Of a stretch of DNA of 64,000 nt, positions 47,464 through 59,603 are shown piece by piece. Both the position numbers and the translations under genes were made by a program. Under the pieces are notes generated by a model, which did not search any database, was not told the origin of the DNA, and worked only from the letters and a program-made list of their open reading frames with translations. Source of the DNA: Paulownia fortunei (lineage: Eukaryota; Streptophyta; Magnoliopsida; Lamiales; Paulowniaceae); NCBI GenBank assembly GCA_019321725.1, contig CM033109.1:16151993-16215992 (forward strand). The letters run 5' to 3'. Position 1 is the first letter of the stretch. Every line of letters starts with the position of its first letter.

Positions 47464-48499
47464 CGTGAAATATATTACAAACACAAGTGTAAGGTGTTAA
47501 GTTTTAATACAATGGTGAGTTGAGTATTGTATCCACAAGGATTGTAATAAAAAATTGCAGCAAGTATTGTAGTTCAAATAATCTTAATTTTATCTTGAAA
47601 ATCAAGTGATTATTAAACAAAGTAGAATATAAAAATTGCAAAAGGCAAGAATGAGTTCTTAGAAGTAATACAACAAATACCTTATGAACAATAAATTCTA
47701 GAGGAATGACTCACCTAATTATCACCTATATTCTTCCTTCCAAAACATACCAATTTAAGTCAGCAACACATGTTAATTAAGAATTCCTAAGCTAATCAAT
47801 TCCCTCTCTCTAGTGCCGAATTGATTATGAGTTTCAATATCTCTATAAAAACTCAAGAATAAAACTCTACAAAAGTTTAATGAATTCTTCTTCAAAACTT
47901 CAAAGGTTTCATAAGTTTCTCAACTCTATGATTCGTAGGTTATGTTATCTTTATGATCATGTATAATCTTCCCTCTCTTGAGTATTCAATCTCATACATC
48001 AAACACTTTCAATTAATGGCTAAATAATCAAGATGTAATATTAAGAGAGATAACAGAAACAAGATGAATAACTTGAACTAATATTGTTTGGAATTCAAAA
48101 TATAGTATCAAATAAGATTACTTCATCCTCTATAAAGAAAAGTTTAGTTCATCATGTGTGAATATAACTCAAGAAATACATAAGAAGAAACATGAAAATT
48201 GCTCACTAATTTGTGAAGTGAGAGTAATGGTTGAAACTCTCCTTGTTTCTAAGGCTGGCTTTCCTGTCTTCAAGAATCTCCCTCTTCTATCCAGCAACAC
48301 TCCTTCAGTCAAGAATAACTTCTCATGTCCAAGAATGCATTTGGAGGATCTTTAGGGTCGTTAAAGCCAGGTGGGAGAAGACCTAAGGAGGGCTAAAAAT
48401 GCATTTTGCCCATTTTATCTGTGTAGTAATGCATAAACGCTGACTATTTTTAGGCTAAATCGGCTTTTAGTGTCTTCCTAAAATGTCTATTCCTATCTT
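47464..48499. other. Unclassified noncoding repeat-like DNA
   Basis: Begins GTTCGTGAAATATATTACAAACACAAGTGTAAG and runs without coding signal to the chromovirus integrase at about 48500. The opening resembles noncoding parts of plant transposons but I cannot name the family. Open frame 48158-48355 shows no domain. Confidence 0.4.
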
Positions 48500-48903
48500 T
48501 TAGCTTTTAATGCACAGCCCAAGGTATGTCGGCCCATTCGAGATTCTCGAAAGAGTGGTGATAAAGCTTTTAGAGTGGCCTTACCTCCATCATTGTCTAG
48601 TGTTCACAATCTTTTCCATGTGTCTATGTTGAGGAAGTACATTTCAAACCCCTCTCATGTGTTGAGTTATGAACCGTTGGAATTGACTCTTGATTTAGCC
48701 TATGAAGAGAAACAAGTGCAAATTTCAGATTAGAAGGAAAAAAGTTGAGAACAAAAATGTTTCGACTTATTAAGTATTATGGATGAATCATTCTATAGAA
48801 GAGGCCAAGTGGGAAAGAGAAGAAGAAATGCAGAGCATGTATCCAGAATTATTTGGTATGTCAAATTTTGAGAATGAAAATTTTATGAGGAATGAAGGAT
48901 TGT
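48500..48903 (+). pseudogene. pol: Chromovirus integrase C-terminus with chromodomain
   Basis: Plus strand reads VALPPSLSSVHNLFHVSMLR and KYISNPSHVLSYEPLELTLD with LAYEEKQVQI near 48570-48735. After a stop and frameshifts come KMFRLIKYY and the chromodomain end MNHSIEEAKWEREEEMQSMY with PELF. These are the standard last residues of Tekay/Del-like pol, whose chromodomain directs insertion to heterochromatin. The purine tract ATGAGGAATGAAGGAT (48885-48900) and the 3' LTR follow directly. Confidence 0.92.
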
Positions 48904-50881
48904 AATACTCAATTCTCTCCTATAAAGCCAATAATAAACATCTTGTATTAATATACATCTAATCGATATACATTATCGAATTATGGCATATAAATAGTAT
49001 GATTGCACGAACATGCATTAGTACATGAAATATGAGATCAAACTTTTATTTCTTGATTTAACATATCCCTTAAGTGCCTTTTTGTAGTAAAAAGCTCGAT
49101 ATCTCTGTATCAAGAAAATTGATGTGTTGAATGGTCATGAAATGAATTATTCGTATTGCTCTATACTTGTTACATTCTAAAGTGATCAGTTGCCTAAATA
49201 TTTGCTTGAAATAAGTTACATTTAGCTAAGAATTAAAAGTATGCAAAATAGTGTAATTTGATTGGTTGGTTGACTAGATTGCATGAAACTATTCTAAACC
49301 GCATTGCACTTGATTATAACACTAAAGTATCAATTTTTGTCATCTCCCTAGCCCATAAATATGGCTCTTTGCAAGAGAAGACACCAAGCATGAGTCAACC
49401 AATCATCACCCTCCACTTATTTCTCTTCGAAATGTCGAACAAGTTATTTTTGCCATGTTTTCTTATGGAAGCTCCTAAAAAACGACCAGCCTTCTTTTCC
49501 AAATATAGCAAAGTTGATAGTTTTGTGAAATATACTTAATTTACTTATTTCTATTAATCTTGTAATGCTTATATTATATTTGGAAGTTTCTATTAATGAT
49601 TGAGAATAATAGCAATTAGTTTTCTTAATTGATGGTGTGAATTAATTTAAGTTAGAATCGAGTTTAATTATATTATTTTAGATTATGTTCAAGTTTTGGG
49701 GCTGCCCTAATATTTATGTTTGCATTATTAGTTATTTAATGGTTGCCCTAATGTTTAATATCTTGAATTAGTAGTAAAATATAGAGTATGTATTGTTTTT
49801 GAGGTCATGTAATTGATACGAAGTTGTTTACAAAAGATTAAAAACTGTATGTGATTTTAATTAGAATAGATTATGTTAATTATTAAAAGGATATTCAAAG
49901 GAACATGATTTGGTTACGGTAGGCCTTTAACACATTCTATCTTCCAAAGAGATTGACCTTTTCACTTAGCACAAAGTGGACTTGAGGTAAGTTGAAACTG
50001 TCATTTGTTGTATCACAAGAATCATATAATGTTGTTCATGTTTTAATGTGATTGTCATTATTTGTCAAATGATGTAATGTTTGATGCAATTGTGGTTCAT
50101 GAAGCATGATATTATTAAGAATATACTGAGGTTTTTGAAAATGAAGTATGGTACTTGATTGATGGTCGGGTAGACAAGGGATGTAGGACGGACCCAACAA
50201 ATGGTGATAAATACTTGAGGTTGAAAAATCAGTATAGGAAAGCCACAATGAATGAGGCAGAATATGGCTAATACCTGAGATTGAAAGACCAAGTATGCAA
50301 ACCCCGTATTATTTCTTTTATTGGATAATCATTATAAATAGGTTTCGAAAACCATAGTCTATCACTATTAGTTAGATACCACACTTCAAGGGCCTGAAAT
50401 AATGATTTATGAATGGAAGATATTAAACTGAATAATGCATTTAATGATTTATGAGATGTGCATGTATGTTATTTGTTATTGCATCAGTTTCACCTTACTG
50501 AGCCTTTAGCTTATTATATTCATGTGACGCAGGTGGAAATGTATAGGTTTAGAGGTTGACTGAGTCTTTAGAGTGGTCGGACAGAGATTTGTTCATATAC
50601 CATGCTTCGAGCTGTTTTATAGTCTATTTTGAATACTCTATTTTGTTTTTAAATAAGCCGCTTTGTTATAGTTTTGTAAACATATGTACTTAGTTTTGAT
50701 TTATATATATGGTGTATCTACAACGAAATGAAATATCAAATGAATTCAAGTTCTTTCTTTTATAATAAAAAATGAGAACTTTTATTCGAACCATAACTCT
50801 AGTATTGATGAAAAATTAACATTTATTGACTTAACTGTATTAGCTTGTTTAGGTACTGCAGTTAGGTTAAAGGGTGTTACA
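48901..50881 (+). mobile_element. 3' LTR of a chromovirus element
   Basis: A 1981-bp LTR runs from TGTAATACTCAATTC to ...AAAGGGTGTTACA, with a TATAAATAGG box at 50332. It is collinear with 1630-3868. It follows pol directly and ends inside a minus-strand Athila/Tat integrase (50882). The 5' LTR is not recognised and GTCTT, the right flank, has no partner found. Confidence 0.88.
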
Positions 50882-51480
50882 GTCTTGTCATCATTAGTTA
50901 GTATGGTAATTGCTTTTATCCACTTGGAGACATAATCTACAACAAGCAAAATGTATGATTGGTTATTTGATGGAGGAAATGGTCCCATGAAGTCAATCCC
51001 CCAAACATCAAATAGTTCAACTTCCATCATGTTAATCAAAGGAAGCTCATGATATCTAGTAATTGTTCTAACCCTTTGACACTTGACACAAGTCTACACA
51101 AAAGAATAACAATCCTTAAGCAAAGTTGGCCAATAAAAACTAGATTGTATTACCTTAAAAGCTATCCTTGTAGGTCCAAAATAACCACCACATGGGGATG
51201 AATGACAATGCTTTAAAATTTCATTTGTTTCCTCCGTTAGATTGCATCTCCGAATCATAGTATCTGAATACCTTTTGAAGAGCAAGGGATCATCCTACAT
51301 ATAAGATTTCACATCATGTAAGAATTTTTTCTTTTGATGATATGTGAGGTTCGGGGAAATAATCCATCAATAGAATAATTCACATAATCTACATACCAAG
51401 GTAAATTATTTTTGATTGCCAAAATAAACTCATATAGGAATTTTTTTTTAATTCGCTCTTCAAAGTTTTCATTTATCTAC
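50882..51480 (-). pseudogene. pol: Integrase N-terminal part of a third Athila/Tat-like element
   Basis: Minus strand: MLFKRYSDTMIRRCNLTEET, HCHSSPCGGYFGPTRIAFKV and IQSSFYWPTLLKDCYSFV (51094-51285, the HHCC region), then VELFDVWGIDFMGPFPPSNN and ILLVVDYVSKWIKAI (50900-51039). The reading stops where the chromovirus LTR was inserted, and the rest of integrase is not in the window. The first catalytic Asp (GIDFMGP) is kept. Confidence 0.88.
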
Positions 51481-52790
51481 TTTAACCTCAATAAGTGAAC
51501 CGCCACCACATTTTCAATTCCTATCTTATCTTCGATTTCAAGATCAAATTCTTAAAGAAGGAGTATTCACCGAATTAACCTTGGTTTTGCATTTTTTTAA
51601 GCAAAGAGGTACCTAATAGCAGCATGATTGGTATACACTATCACCTTGGTACCTACAAGATAAGCACAAAATTTATCAAACGGAAAAATAATGGCTAACA
51701 ATTCTTTTTCAGTGGTCTTGAAAATTTTTTCTCTTCTTTGTCGTAACACTGTTCTAACCGCATAATCATTAGCATCACACATAAGCTCAAATGGTTAGGT
51801 CTAATCCAGTACCACCATAATAGGAGCTGAAATGAGAGCCTTCTTGATGTGATTAAAGGCTTGTAGGCAATAATCATTCAAATCAAATAGAATATCTTTT
51901 TCCAAAAGGTTGCACAAAGGTTTTACAATTTTTGAAAAATCTTTAATAAATCTTCTACAAAACTGTGAATAGCTTTACAGTGATTGTCGGTGGAAGTTTT
52001 TTAATAACAATAATTTTTGCTTGGTCTACCTCAAGTCCTTCAGAGGACACTCGGTGACCTAAAACAATATCTTATTTTACCATTAAATAGTACTTTTCCC
52101 AATTTAAAACAATATTAGTCTTCTCAAATGCGGAGCTAAAAACTGAAAAATCATCCATAAAAAATTCCATTATGTTTTCCACCATGTCATGAAAAGTTGC
52201 CATCATGCATATTTGAAATATGGTTGGGGCATTACATAATCCAAATGGCATTATTCGAAAAGCAAAAGTATTATAAGGGCATGTGAATGTTGTTTTCTCT
52301 TGATCTTCAGGTACTATGATAATTTGATTTTATCTCAAATAAGCATCAAGAAAATAATAGTATTGATGCCCTGCAAGTCGGTCTAACATTTGATCAATAA
52401 ATGGGAGGGAAAAATGGTCCTCATGAGTAGATTTGCTGAGTTTTCTATAATCAATACATACTCACTAACCTGTGACCATTCTTGTTGGTATTACTTCATT
52501 GTTATCATTTTGAATTATGGTCATGCCACCATTTTTTAGAACTACTTGAACCGGACTCACCAAAGAACTATAAAAAATTACATAAACAATTCCAACTTTC
52601 AACTATTTCAAGATTTCATTTCTTACAATCTCTTTCATTTTAGAATTTAGTCTACGTTGATATTTAATAGATCATTTGTAAGATTCTTCCATTAAGATTT
52701 TATGCATGACAATTTAAGGACTAAAACCTTTTAAATCATAAATTGACCAACTAATAACAGATTTATGCTCTCTTAAAACACGAAGCAACT
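51481..52790 (-). pseudogene. pol: RT and RNase H of the third Athila/Tat-like element
   Basis: Minus strand RT includes TFTCPYNTFAFRIMPFGLCN, MATFHDMVENIMEFFMDDFS (about 52135-52195, catalytic Asp pair intact) and VLGHRVSSEGLEVDQAK. RNase H includes MCDANDYAVRTVLRQRREKI, TTEKELLAIIFPFDKFCAYL and TKVIVYTNHAAIRYLFA (51597-51782). Frameshifts break it, but it looks less decayed than the LOG-carrying copies. Confidence 0.88.
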
Positions 52791-53279
52791 TTTCAACCTC
52801 TAAAGGTGATAGACGCTGAAATAATTATCGGATAAGTGTTGTTAGCACCCTAAAATTCATTCCACAAATGCTCGAGAAATGCTTTCAACTCTAGAGATAT
52901 TGTTTGTTCCTTGATTGTGGTATCCCCTATTGCTTTCTTGCATTTATCCTTCTTCAACTCCACCTCTCCTGATTCAAGAAAGAGTGAGTAATGCATTAAA
53001 TCCTCATTATCCATATCGTGGTGATTACCTTGCGTTATGGAATGAACAATGCATTGCTTTAAAGGTTCGGTAGGAATTTGTTTGAAAAAGTGATCATGCA
53101 AGCTATTTCTAATATTTCAATCCTATTACAAGTATGTGGTTCCTCTTGGAACTTCAATTGACGATAAATATTAAACATTACTTCATCCTCATTAACTCTT
53201 AGAGTTAATTCACCATGTTGCACATCAATCAAGCATGCCCGGTACTAAGGAATGGTCAACCAAGAATTAAAGGAATTTC
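52791..53279 (-). pseudogene. Linker between protease and RT, third element
   Basis: Open for 83 codons at 52850-53101 (CIVHSITQGNHHDMDNEDLM, KAFLEHLWNEF), a known linker type between protease and RT in this lineage. Confidence 0.75.
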
Positions 53280-53675
53280 TTAGTCTTCCTTCATATCTAA
53301 CACCACAAAATCTGCAAGAAATATGAATTTATCCACTTTTATCTCTACATCTTCAACAACTCCTCTTGGATAGGTAAGAGACCTATCCACCAATTGCAAG
53401 GTGATAGCAGATGGCTTGACTTCTCCAATTCCTAATTTCCTAAAAATAGAAAGTGGCATGAAATTAATGCTTGCTCCAAGATCACATAATGCTTTATAAA
53501 CAAAAGATCCTCCTATGGTACAAGGAATAGTAAAACTCCCTGGATCCTTTAATTTTTGAGGAAGTTTTTTTTGTAAAATAGCACTACACTCTTTTGTGAG
53601 ATTCACAGTTTCAAACTCCACCAATCGCCTTTTTATTGACATCACATCTTTCATAAGTTTTGCATAGTTGGGCAT
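53280..53675 (-). pseudogene. Gag end and protease of the third Athila/Tat-like element
   Basis: A 131-codon open stretch: MPNYAKLMKDVMSIKRRLVE, LTKECSAILQKKLPQKLKDP, GSFTIPCTIGG, the catalytic DLGASINFMPLSIFRKLG, LQLVDRSLTYPRGVVEDVEI and FLADFVVLDMKED. The DLGAS motif is intact, unlike the LOG-carrying copy 1 (DLSAS). It processes the polyprotein in a live element; the neighbouring frames here are broken. Confidence 0.92.
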
Positions 53676-54150
53676 TTGCTCAAGAGCATCTGCAAAAGGA
53701 ATATTAGTATGAATTTTCCCAAAAATTTTGCAAATTATGAATCAATCTTTTTCTTTTGAAATCTTTGTGGAAAAGGAATGGGAACATTAAATTTAGAAGT
53801 TTCAAAGTTAGGAATAGATTTTAGTTTCTTAGCCCCTGTTTATTCATTTGATTGCCTTTCTTCTTCCTTTGGTTGTTCCTCCATAAAACTTTAACTAGAA
53901 GTGCTTGCCATTGGCTCATCAATGTTAGAACTTTTCATTTCTGGCCCCTTGATTTTAGTTCCACTTCGAAGTTGGATGGCTTTGCAATGCTCTCTTGGAT
54001 TGATTTCCATATCCCTTTGAAAGTTTCCTTTATATTTTTAAGCAATAAATTCAGTAGTAAGCTGTCAAATTTGAGTCTCCATTGATTTCATTTGAGCTCC
54101 TAAACTTGGAGCTAGATGCTCCAATTAAGTTTCAATGTTGTCTATCTTTG
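53676..54150 (-). pseudogene. gag: Gag C-terminal part of the third Athila/Tat-like element
   Basis: Minus strand fragments in order: LETQIWQLTTEL-like, HCKAIQLRSGTKI near 53960, EEQPKEEERQSNE, then PFPQRFQKKK and KFLGKF near 53700-53790. Upstream gag is absent: the sequence joins a second pol fragment at about 54155. Confidence 0.8.
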
Positions 54151-54154
54151 TTTA

Positions 54155-54829
54155 ATCCCTCAGAATTCATCTCCAAATCGCAGAATCTGAACACCTTTTG
54201 AAGAGCAAGGAATCATCCCATAGATATGATTTCACATCATTTAAGAATTTTTTCTTTTGATGATATGTGAGATCCGGGGACAATAATCCACCTGTAAGAT
54301 AATACACAAAATCGACATAGCAAGGTAAATTATTTTTGATTGCCAAAATAAACTTATCTGGGAAAAATTCTTTAATTGGATCTTCAAAGTTCTCATTTTT
54401 CTGCTCTAACCTTGATAAGTGATTCACCACCACATTTTTACTTCATTTCTCAAATTTGATTTCAAGATCAAATTCTTGAAGGAGTATCCCCCCAATTAGA
54501 TTTGGTTTTGCATCATTTTTAGCAAAGAGGTACCTAATAGTAGCATGATCGGTATACACTATCAAGTGTTCAACTTGCATAGTAAATGGCCTTGAAAATT
54601 TTCTCTCTTCTTTATCCTAACATCGCTCCAATCGTATAATCATTAGCATCACATATAAGTTCAAATGGTTAGGTTCAATCCAATACCACCATAATAGGAG
54701 TTGCAATGAGAGCCTTCTTGATGTGATTAAAGGCTTGTAGGTAATTATTATTAAAATCAAATAGCATATCTTTTTCCAAAAGTTTGCACAAAGGTTTTAC
54801 TATTTTTGAAAAATCTTTAATGAATCTTC
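54155..54829 (-). pseudogene. pol: Separate Athila/Tat-like pol fragment (RT end to integrase start)
   Basis: Minus strand 54167-54433 reads VVNHLSRLEQKNENFEDPIK, LPCYVDFVYYLTGGLLSP, HQKKKFLNDVKSYLWDDSLL and FKRCSDSAIWR, preceded by RNase H remains (54440-54700) and the RT end (FVKPLCKL-type, near 54790). It duplicates 51240-51960 but sits upstream of another element's gag, so it belongs to a different copy. It is cut at 54829 by a copia LTR. Confidence 0.85.
54825..54829. repeat. Possible TSD TCTTC of the right-hand copia element
   Basis: TCTTC precedes TGGATGGAATTTC, the outer end of the copia 3' LTR. Its partner would lie beyond 64000. Confidence 0.45.
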
Positions 54830-54929
54830 TGGATGGAATTTCTCTCTCTAAATTCTATGGTGGCTGATAATTGGGGAGTAAAATTCTCCTAGAATTTTTG
54901 GCCATATAGCTTTTATAATAGGACTTAAT
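54830..54929 (-). mobile_element. Copia 3' LTR, outer arm
   Basis: The last 100 bases of a minus-strand copia LTR (ending ...GAAATTCCATCCA on that strand), separated from the rest (57954-59583) by a solo LTR insertion. Confidence 0.7.
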
Positions 54930-57900
54930 TGTAATACTCAATCCTCATACTACTCACTTGGCCAATATAATTCATGTATTACATACTAGTTATATGCTAA
55001 TTTGTATTAACATCTGCATGGTAGATAGCATTCTTAATCGTTAGACTTCTAATGCTATCACATGATGTTAGTGGTTGAGATCCTATAACGTAATTAAGTA
55101 ATTCTATATTTAAATAAGAAAAAAATAGATTGGTCGATATATTGGATATTCATAGGTTATATGTTATAATTTTGGATGTGTTAAATATGTTACTAGTAAG
55201 TTTATATGATTCGATTTAATTAGATCGAGGTCTTTTAAAAGTATACATCCATGGATTAACATACTTGGGATATTGGATATGATATAATGTGATTTAAGTA
55301 TCATAATACAAGGTCCATATGTGCATATGATTTTAGAAATGCAAACTAGACAATCATTTAAGAATCGGATGTCAATCAGTTTGGAGATCGAATGAACGGA
55401 CATAGGAATTACCTATTGGAATGAATGGTGACTAAGATAGGTTGAAACCAAATAAAACTAGGTGAGACACACAAGATTAGAGCTTCAAGATAAGGGAGAA
55501 AATTAGATTTTACCACTACATGCCACATCAAGCTTATACCACTTCATGCTTAGACTTTTTAAGCTAGCACCTCAACTTATTCTTCAATCTTAAGCTAACA
55601 ACCACGAATTGAACCTTCTTCTACACCATTTTAGCTTCCAAAGACATAAAAAAAGCTCTCTAATAGGTCCTAAGAGATTCCAATCGAGAAAGGAGGCAAA
55701 ACAAGCAAAGGGGAGGAGAAATAAACAAGTTCAAGTAGAAAACTGTGTAAGGTGAGCTTAACCTAGGGTTTTTGCATGACTTTCAGATTTATTTTGAGGC
55801 TTATTGACTTATTAATCTTTGAATATTATTTATAAATGTGTTAGGATGTTATTAGATAGGCGTTGGTGCACAAAGAAAGGGTTTTTGGTTGTAAATACTT
55901 GATAGAAAACACTTGTGCTAAAAACTATCACGTTGCTATATTCTTGTGTTTTAGGCTTCAAAAGTGTATGCTATGTTGAATAAAATCTATAGGTATCATC
56001 ATATACATGTTCATTTATGAGTTGAGAGTATTGGAATAAATTTTCATTAGTTAGAAATTAAAATATGGCATGATAACTAAAGAGATGCTCAAAACTATCT
56101 CCATTGAATTTTAGATTCTGTCCTTTGTGAAAGGGACTAGTTTCACAGCATTAAATCCATTAGTTTTGGATAGAATATGACCTAGTTGTCTCTTTGTATA
56201 TTTCATCTAAGTGTGGTGAAAATTTAGGAGTGATTGAATATACTTAAGGGTGCCAAAACCATTAGTGTCATCAAGTGTGCAAAACTATCACGGTAGGAAA
56301 AATATGTTTCAGTATGTTGTGAAGGGAGCTGAACTTGGGAATCTATATCTATGAGTTTTAGCCATTATATGATATGGTTATGTTATTTTTTATGTTACCT
56401 AGGTGTGATAAAAATTAGGGAGTTAATGAATATGTCTAAGTGTGTCAAAATCATCATGCAAATTAATGTGGCAAAAAGAAAATGCGAAGTTGTGAATCTA
56501 TTCCATTTGGTTCATTAACATGTTCCAGCATAGATGTGGTGCATTGATCCCTAACATTTAGGAAGATTTTATAAGAGTTATAATACATCAATTAAGTGAG
56601 GTTATTATACATTTACGATCTAGAACAAAGGTTCGTAAAAGGTTGTATTCGGTAATAGTTTCTAAGTAGTAAGGTTGTTTAGTTAAATTGAGATTCAAGA
56701 ACTTTATAAGGAACTTGTTAATTGAGGATGGTAATTGATATCTTATATTTTTATATATTATTTTATATCTAGGGTTGAGAAGTAATACTTAAGAAACCTA
56801 GAAGTAACACACAACCGATCAAAGGTAAATAAAAATCCATTTGCAACTACAATGCATGGCATAGTATTTCTTGTCTTATTTATATTAAATGTGATCCTTG
56901 TGCTTTGATCAGTGTGTTGATGAGTATTATAAATATCTTATAGTGCATACGTTGATTGGATGATGGGATATGGAATTTATTGTGTCATTGAATATGCCAT
57001 TCATTAATATTTACACGTGCATTCATAACACGTGCTCACAGTTGAGGTTTTGCATGCATAACATTATTTTCAGAAAGGAAATATTTTGGTTATCCACTAC
57101 TAGTGTACCAAGGCCTGTGTGGTTTATTTATATGATATTTTGGGGTGCCATGAGTATTACTTTTCAGAGGATCATAGGGGTGGACAGGGGGTGTGCCTCT
57201 GGTAGTCACGAGAGGGTGGACCACTTGACTCTGCTCTTATTGACGTTGCTGGTAGGAAGACTTCTGGAGGATCACAAGGGGAGACAGGAGGTGGACCTCT
57301 GGTGATCCCAAGAGATGGCCCCCGGACTGTGTCAATCTGTTTATGGCCATGTGATTATTGATATTGTTGAGAACTCTATCTGGTACATAGTAGGTGGGTC
57401 AAGGGCCCAATGATGGAAAATGACTTTGAATGAACTATTTTTTATGCAAGAATTTGCATTTTTGTTAGGATTTCATAGAGATGCATTGCATATATGTTAG
57501 ATTATCTCTTCAGCATACATGATTTTCACTTACTGTGCGCTAGCTCATTATAGTTCATGCATTGCAGGTAAGCATGGTGATACCTGAGACTTTGAGGTTT
57601 ATTGGGCTGGTTGTTGGAGATGCAAAATGTCCTTACTTCTTCTAAAAGTATAGGCTATTATTTTGATTTTTGAGTCTATTGTATTATAACATTGGGATAC
57701 CGTGTTCTACATAACTCTTGAAATTTTATAGTAAATAAGTTTGAGAATAGTGTAACTGTAATGAGTGTTGTGTTTTTTTATATAAACGGTGAATTTTTCT
57801 ATATACAGGATTATATGTGAGAAAATATTTTTATTGTTTTTCAAAGTGCTATAGCTGACAAAAAATATATATATATACATATGTACACACATGTGCTACT

Positions 57901-57953
57901 TTGTCAAAATTATTTTTATATCAATATGTATATTTATTGGTGGGGGTGTTACA
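54930..57953 (-). mobile_element. TGTAACACC-family solo LTR (copy 4)
   Basis: A 3024-bp LTR in minus orientation (plus strand TGTAATACTCAATCC to GGTGGGGGTGTTACA). The flanks TTAAT (54925-54929) and TCAAT (57954-57958) differ at one base, consistent with an aged TSD. It carries the GC-rich block found in copy 3 (57170-57345). It lies inside the copia 3' LTR. Confidence 0.88.
57170..57345. repeat. GC-rich subfamily block, inverted relative to 30240
   Basis: GACAGGGGGTGTGCCTCTGG and GACAGGAGGTGGACCTCTGG, about 95 bases apart, are the reverse of the pair at 30240-30420. Confidence 0.8.
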
Positions 57954-59583
57954 TCAATAATTCCAAAAGGCTCACTCTTGGTATTTTTGGTCTTCTATTA
58001 ATTAGTTAGAAGATTTTTTGTTGTTCCTAAAATCTCCAACTCTATTCCTTCATATCTTATAAAGATGTAAAGAGATAATTTTCTAATCCTATTAGATAGT
58101 TTCCCAATAGCTTCCCTTCTTAGATTTCTATCCTTTTCCCAACTCTTGTGGCCCTCTCCTAACGGGCCTTATTGAATTGGACTTGGACTTAAAATATATC
58201 CTACAATTAACCCAATTAATTATTTTAGCCCAAACTTAATTAATTAATTCTATTTAGCCCACCTAAACAAATTAGGCCCAATTAAAATAATTTAATTATT
58301 TAACTGAGTAAATTAATTTAACAATTAAACTAATTTATGGTCTACAAAATTAATTTGATCCAATTAAAATAATTGTTCCACTCTAATTGGGCTTACTAAT
58401 CTTATTAGATCCAATTAAAATAATTTAATTAATTAATTAAATAATTAATTCAACTCATTAAATTAATTTAAGCCTTAATTAATTAATTTCTATTAATTAA
58501 TTGGATACAACTCCTTAGATCAATTCCTAAGTAAGAAATGTTCCATATCGAATTATGTGTGACCCTTTAGGTTCACAACTAAACTAGCAGTGAGATTGCA
58601 ATATTTGCAACTTATAAATAATAATTATTCTGATTAATTAATCCAATTAATTAATTCACTTAAACTTAACTCCTTAATTTCAAGAACCTCATAGGTCATG
58701 GGAAACACCTAGCAAGTGTATCATGACTACCTAGACTTAGGTAAAATAGTGAGTAAGTCTATTTTAATTACGAGTATCATACACATAAAGTTCTTAAATC
58801 AACTAATCTCCTGATTGAGTATAGGGCAAGGATTGATAGTAAAAAATGTAATTGCCCAATAATTATGATTCTATTTCAAGTTTCAATAATTCATGACAAA
58901 TTGTTAGAAAACCCCCGTCTAACATTAATTCCATCTTGACCAAGGACTTTTGAGTCATGAATAATAAAAACATAGGAGATTTACTTGTTCTGCCATACAA
59001 GTAACGGATCCTTTGTTGGTCACTCATTAGCCTCCATATATATCAATACAACATCCAATATACTCCCTTTGTAATTATCACACAATCAGAAGATACATCA
59101 AAATATAACACGATATGCATAAGGCTACCATGGTGCCTCAATTCTAAAGACTAATCGTGTACTATCGTAATAAGAAATTTCATATTTCAACAAACAATAT
59201 TTCTAGTGGCCTATTCAGTGTACTTGTTCTCTAATAGGCACCCGCATATATATACTAGTGTCATTACGCCAATATCCATGGAGCAAGATATCTTCCTCAT
59301 GTGAGCATGCATCATATGCATTAGTATATTGGGCTATTCAATGTCCCATCTCAAAATGCCCTCGATTTGAGACTTTTTTAAGACCAATGCCATAGAGGCA
59401 TATTTCAAGATCACCATGCCCCATAACTAAGTTTGGTCTAAGGACTTTATCTAATTGCTATATGCAATTAAATATAAAGAAATTTGCCTATTTTATTAAT
59501 AAGATTTGAAAAATATTATTTTTGCAAATATAAAAGTATAACATATGCCCAATCTAATTGGCATGCCGGCCACTATTGTAACA
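57954..59583 (-). mobile_element. Copia 3' LTR, main arm
   Basis: On the minus strand it begins TGTTACAATAGTGGCCGGC at 59583, right after the purine tract (59584-59599). It contains the motif order of the other copia LTRs here (GGGGCATGGTGATCTTG, GGGTGCCTATTAGAGAACAAG). AATTAATT-rich stretches fill 58200-58500. Confidence 0.85.
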
Positions 59584-59599
59584 TTCTCCCATTTGCCCT
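59584..59599 (-). promoter_or_regulatory. Polypurine tract of the right-hand copia element
   Basis: AGGGCAAATGGGAGAA on the minus strand, directly before the LTR start; primes plus-strand synthesis. Confidence 0.85.
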
Positions 59600-59603
59600 A
59601 GTA

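Noticed and set aside
56970..57305. 111-codon open frame on the plus strand
   Set aside because: It lies inside solo LTR copy 4 and crosses its GC-rich repeat block; no domain is seen.
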